A stretch of DNA of 64,000 nt from Streptomyces sp. Ru73. Lineage in GTDB: Bacteria; Actinomycetota; Actinomycetes; Streptomycetales; Streptomycetaceae. Shown piece after piece: positions 63,856 through 64,000 of this stretch. The position numbers and the translations under genes were made by a program. The stretch's first letter is position 1; each line of letters begins with the position of its first letter. A model generated the notes under the pieces. The model was not told the DNA's origin. It searched no databases and worked only from the letters and a program-made list of their open reading frames with translations. The stretch lies in contig NZ_PQSQ01000025.1 in NCBI RefSeq assembly GCF_002920575.1, forward strand, positions 1 to 64,000. Direction: 5' to 3'.

Positions 63856-64000
63856 GGCGGTCTCCTGGATTCCGATGCTGCTGTGCTGCCGTACGCGAGC
63901 AGTCGATCTTTATCTCACCATTCAGCCGTCCGGATCGTGCATGGGGGCGGCCCCTGCACGGTCCTGCCGGCACACATCGATCCTGACACGGGTCGCCGGC
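63856..64000 (-). promoter_or_regulatory. Upstream region of the molybdopterin oxidoreductase gene
   Basis: 145 bases to the window edge without a recognisable gene. An AT-richer patch at 63905-63925 (GAGATAAAGAT on the minus strand) is a plausible -10 region. Confidence 0.35.

Overview
The window is high-GC actinobacterial chromosome, very probably Streptomyces. Codons are strongly G/C-ended, GTG and TTG starts are common, secreted proteins carry Tat-type leaders, and there is an ANTAR response regulator and a DmdR/IdeR-type iron box. The left end (glutamate synthase gltBD) and the right end (pyruvate kinase, ANTAR regulator, liv branched-chain amino acid ABC transporter, PaaI-type thioesterase) follow, from memory, an order found in the Streptomyces core chromosome. 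About 41 kb of more variable genes lie between them. I saw no insertion sequence, prophage, CRISPR array, rRNA or origin. All identities come from reading motifs; no database search was run.

Layout. 0-6.4 kb: end of a VIT-like transporter gene, then gltB-gltD. 6.6-14.3 kb: Uma2-family protein, F420-type PPOX oxidoreductase, a GAF/LuxR regulator divergent from a propionyl-CoA synthetase and a CoA-transferase, an MBL-fold hydrolase and a zinc-metalloprotease-like protein. 14.6-18.7 kb: secreted trypsin and a Tat-exported GH101 endo-alpha-N-acetylgalactosaminidase. 18.7-25.8 kb: C45-family acyltransferase/peptidase, RpiR regulator, aminotransferase, GH35 beta-galactosidase and AraC regulator. 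TGCAA-N6-TTGCA palindromes tie the first three together. 26.0-41.4 kb: an aromatic-type catabolic cluster made of two MFS carriers, aldehyde dehydrogenase, extradiol-type VOC dioxygenase, aspartate-dehydrogenase-like protein, alpha/beta hydrolase, cupin, two SDRs, a ThDP enzyme, a VanB-type reductase, a small HTH-like protein, a Rieske oxygenase and a MarR regulator. Similar TTAG-N-CTAA-type palindromes sit at the MarR promoter, in the MFS/ALDH divergent region and before the cupin gene.

41.6-50.6 kb: aminopeptidase N, an iron-box-controlled siderophore-type pair (a PLP decarboxylase with an apparent one-base frameshift, then a lysine/ornithine N-monooxygenase), a secreted 5'-nucleotidase and a SIMPL-domain protein. 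50.8-64 kb: pyk, a stand-alone HTH-LAGLIDADG protein beside tRNA-Leu(CAA), the ANTAR regulator, livFGMHK, a thioesterase and a YdeP/FdhF-type molybdopterin oxidoreductase.

The most interesting material is the catabolic cluster, whose substrate I cannot name. Several of its proteins carry long Ser/Pro/Thr/Ala-rich segments, and one SDR lacks the YxxxK motif. Next come the RpiR operator set and the frameshifted decarboxylase with its His/Arg-rich insertion.
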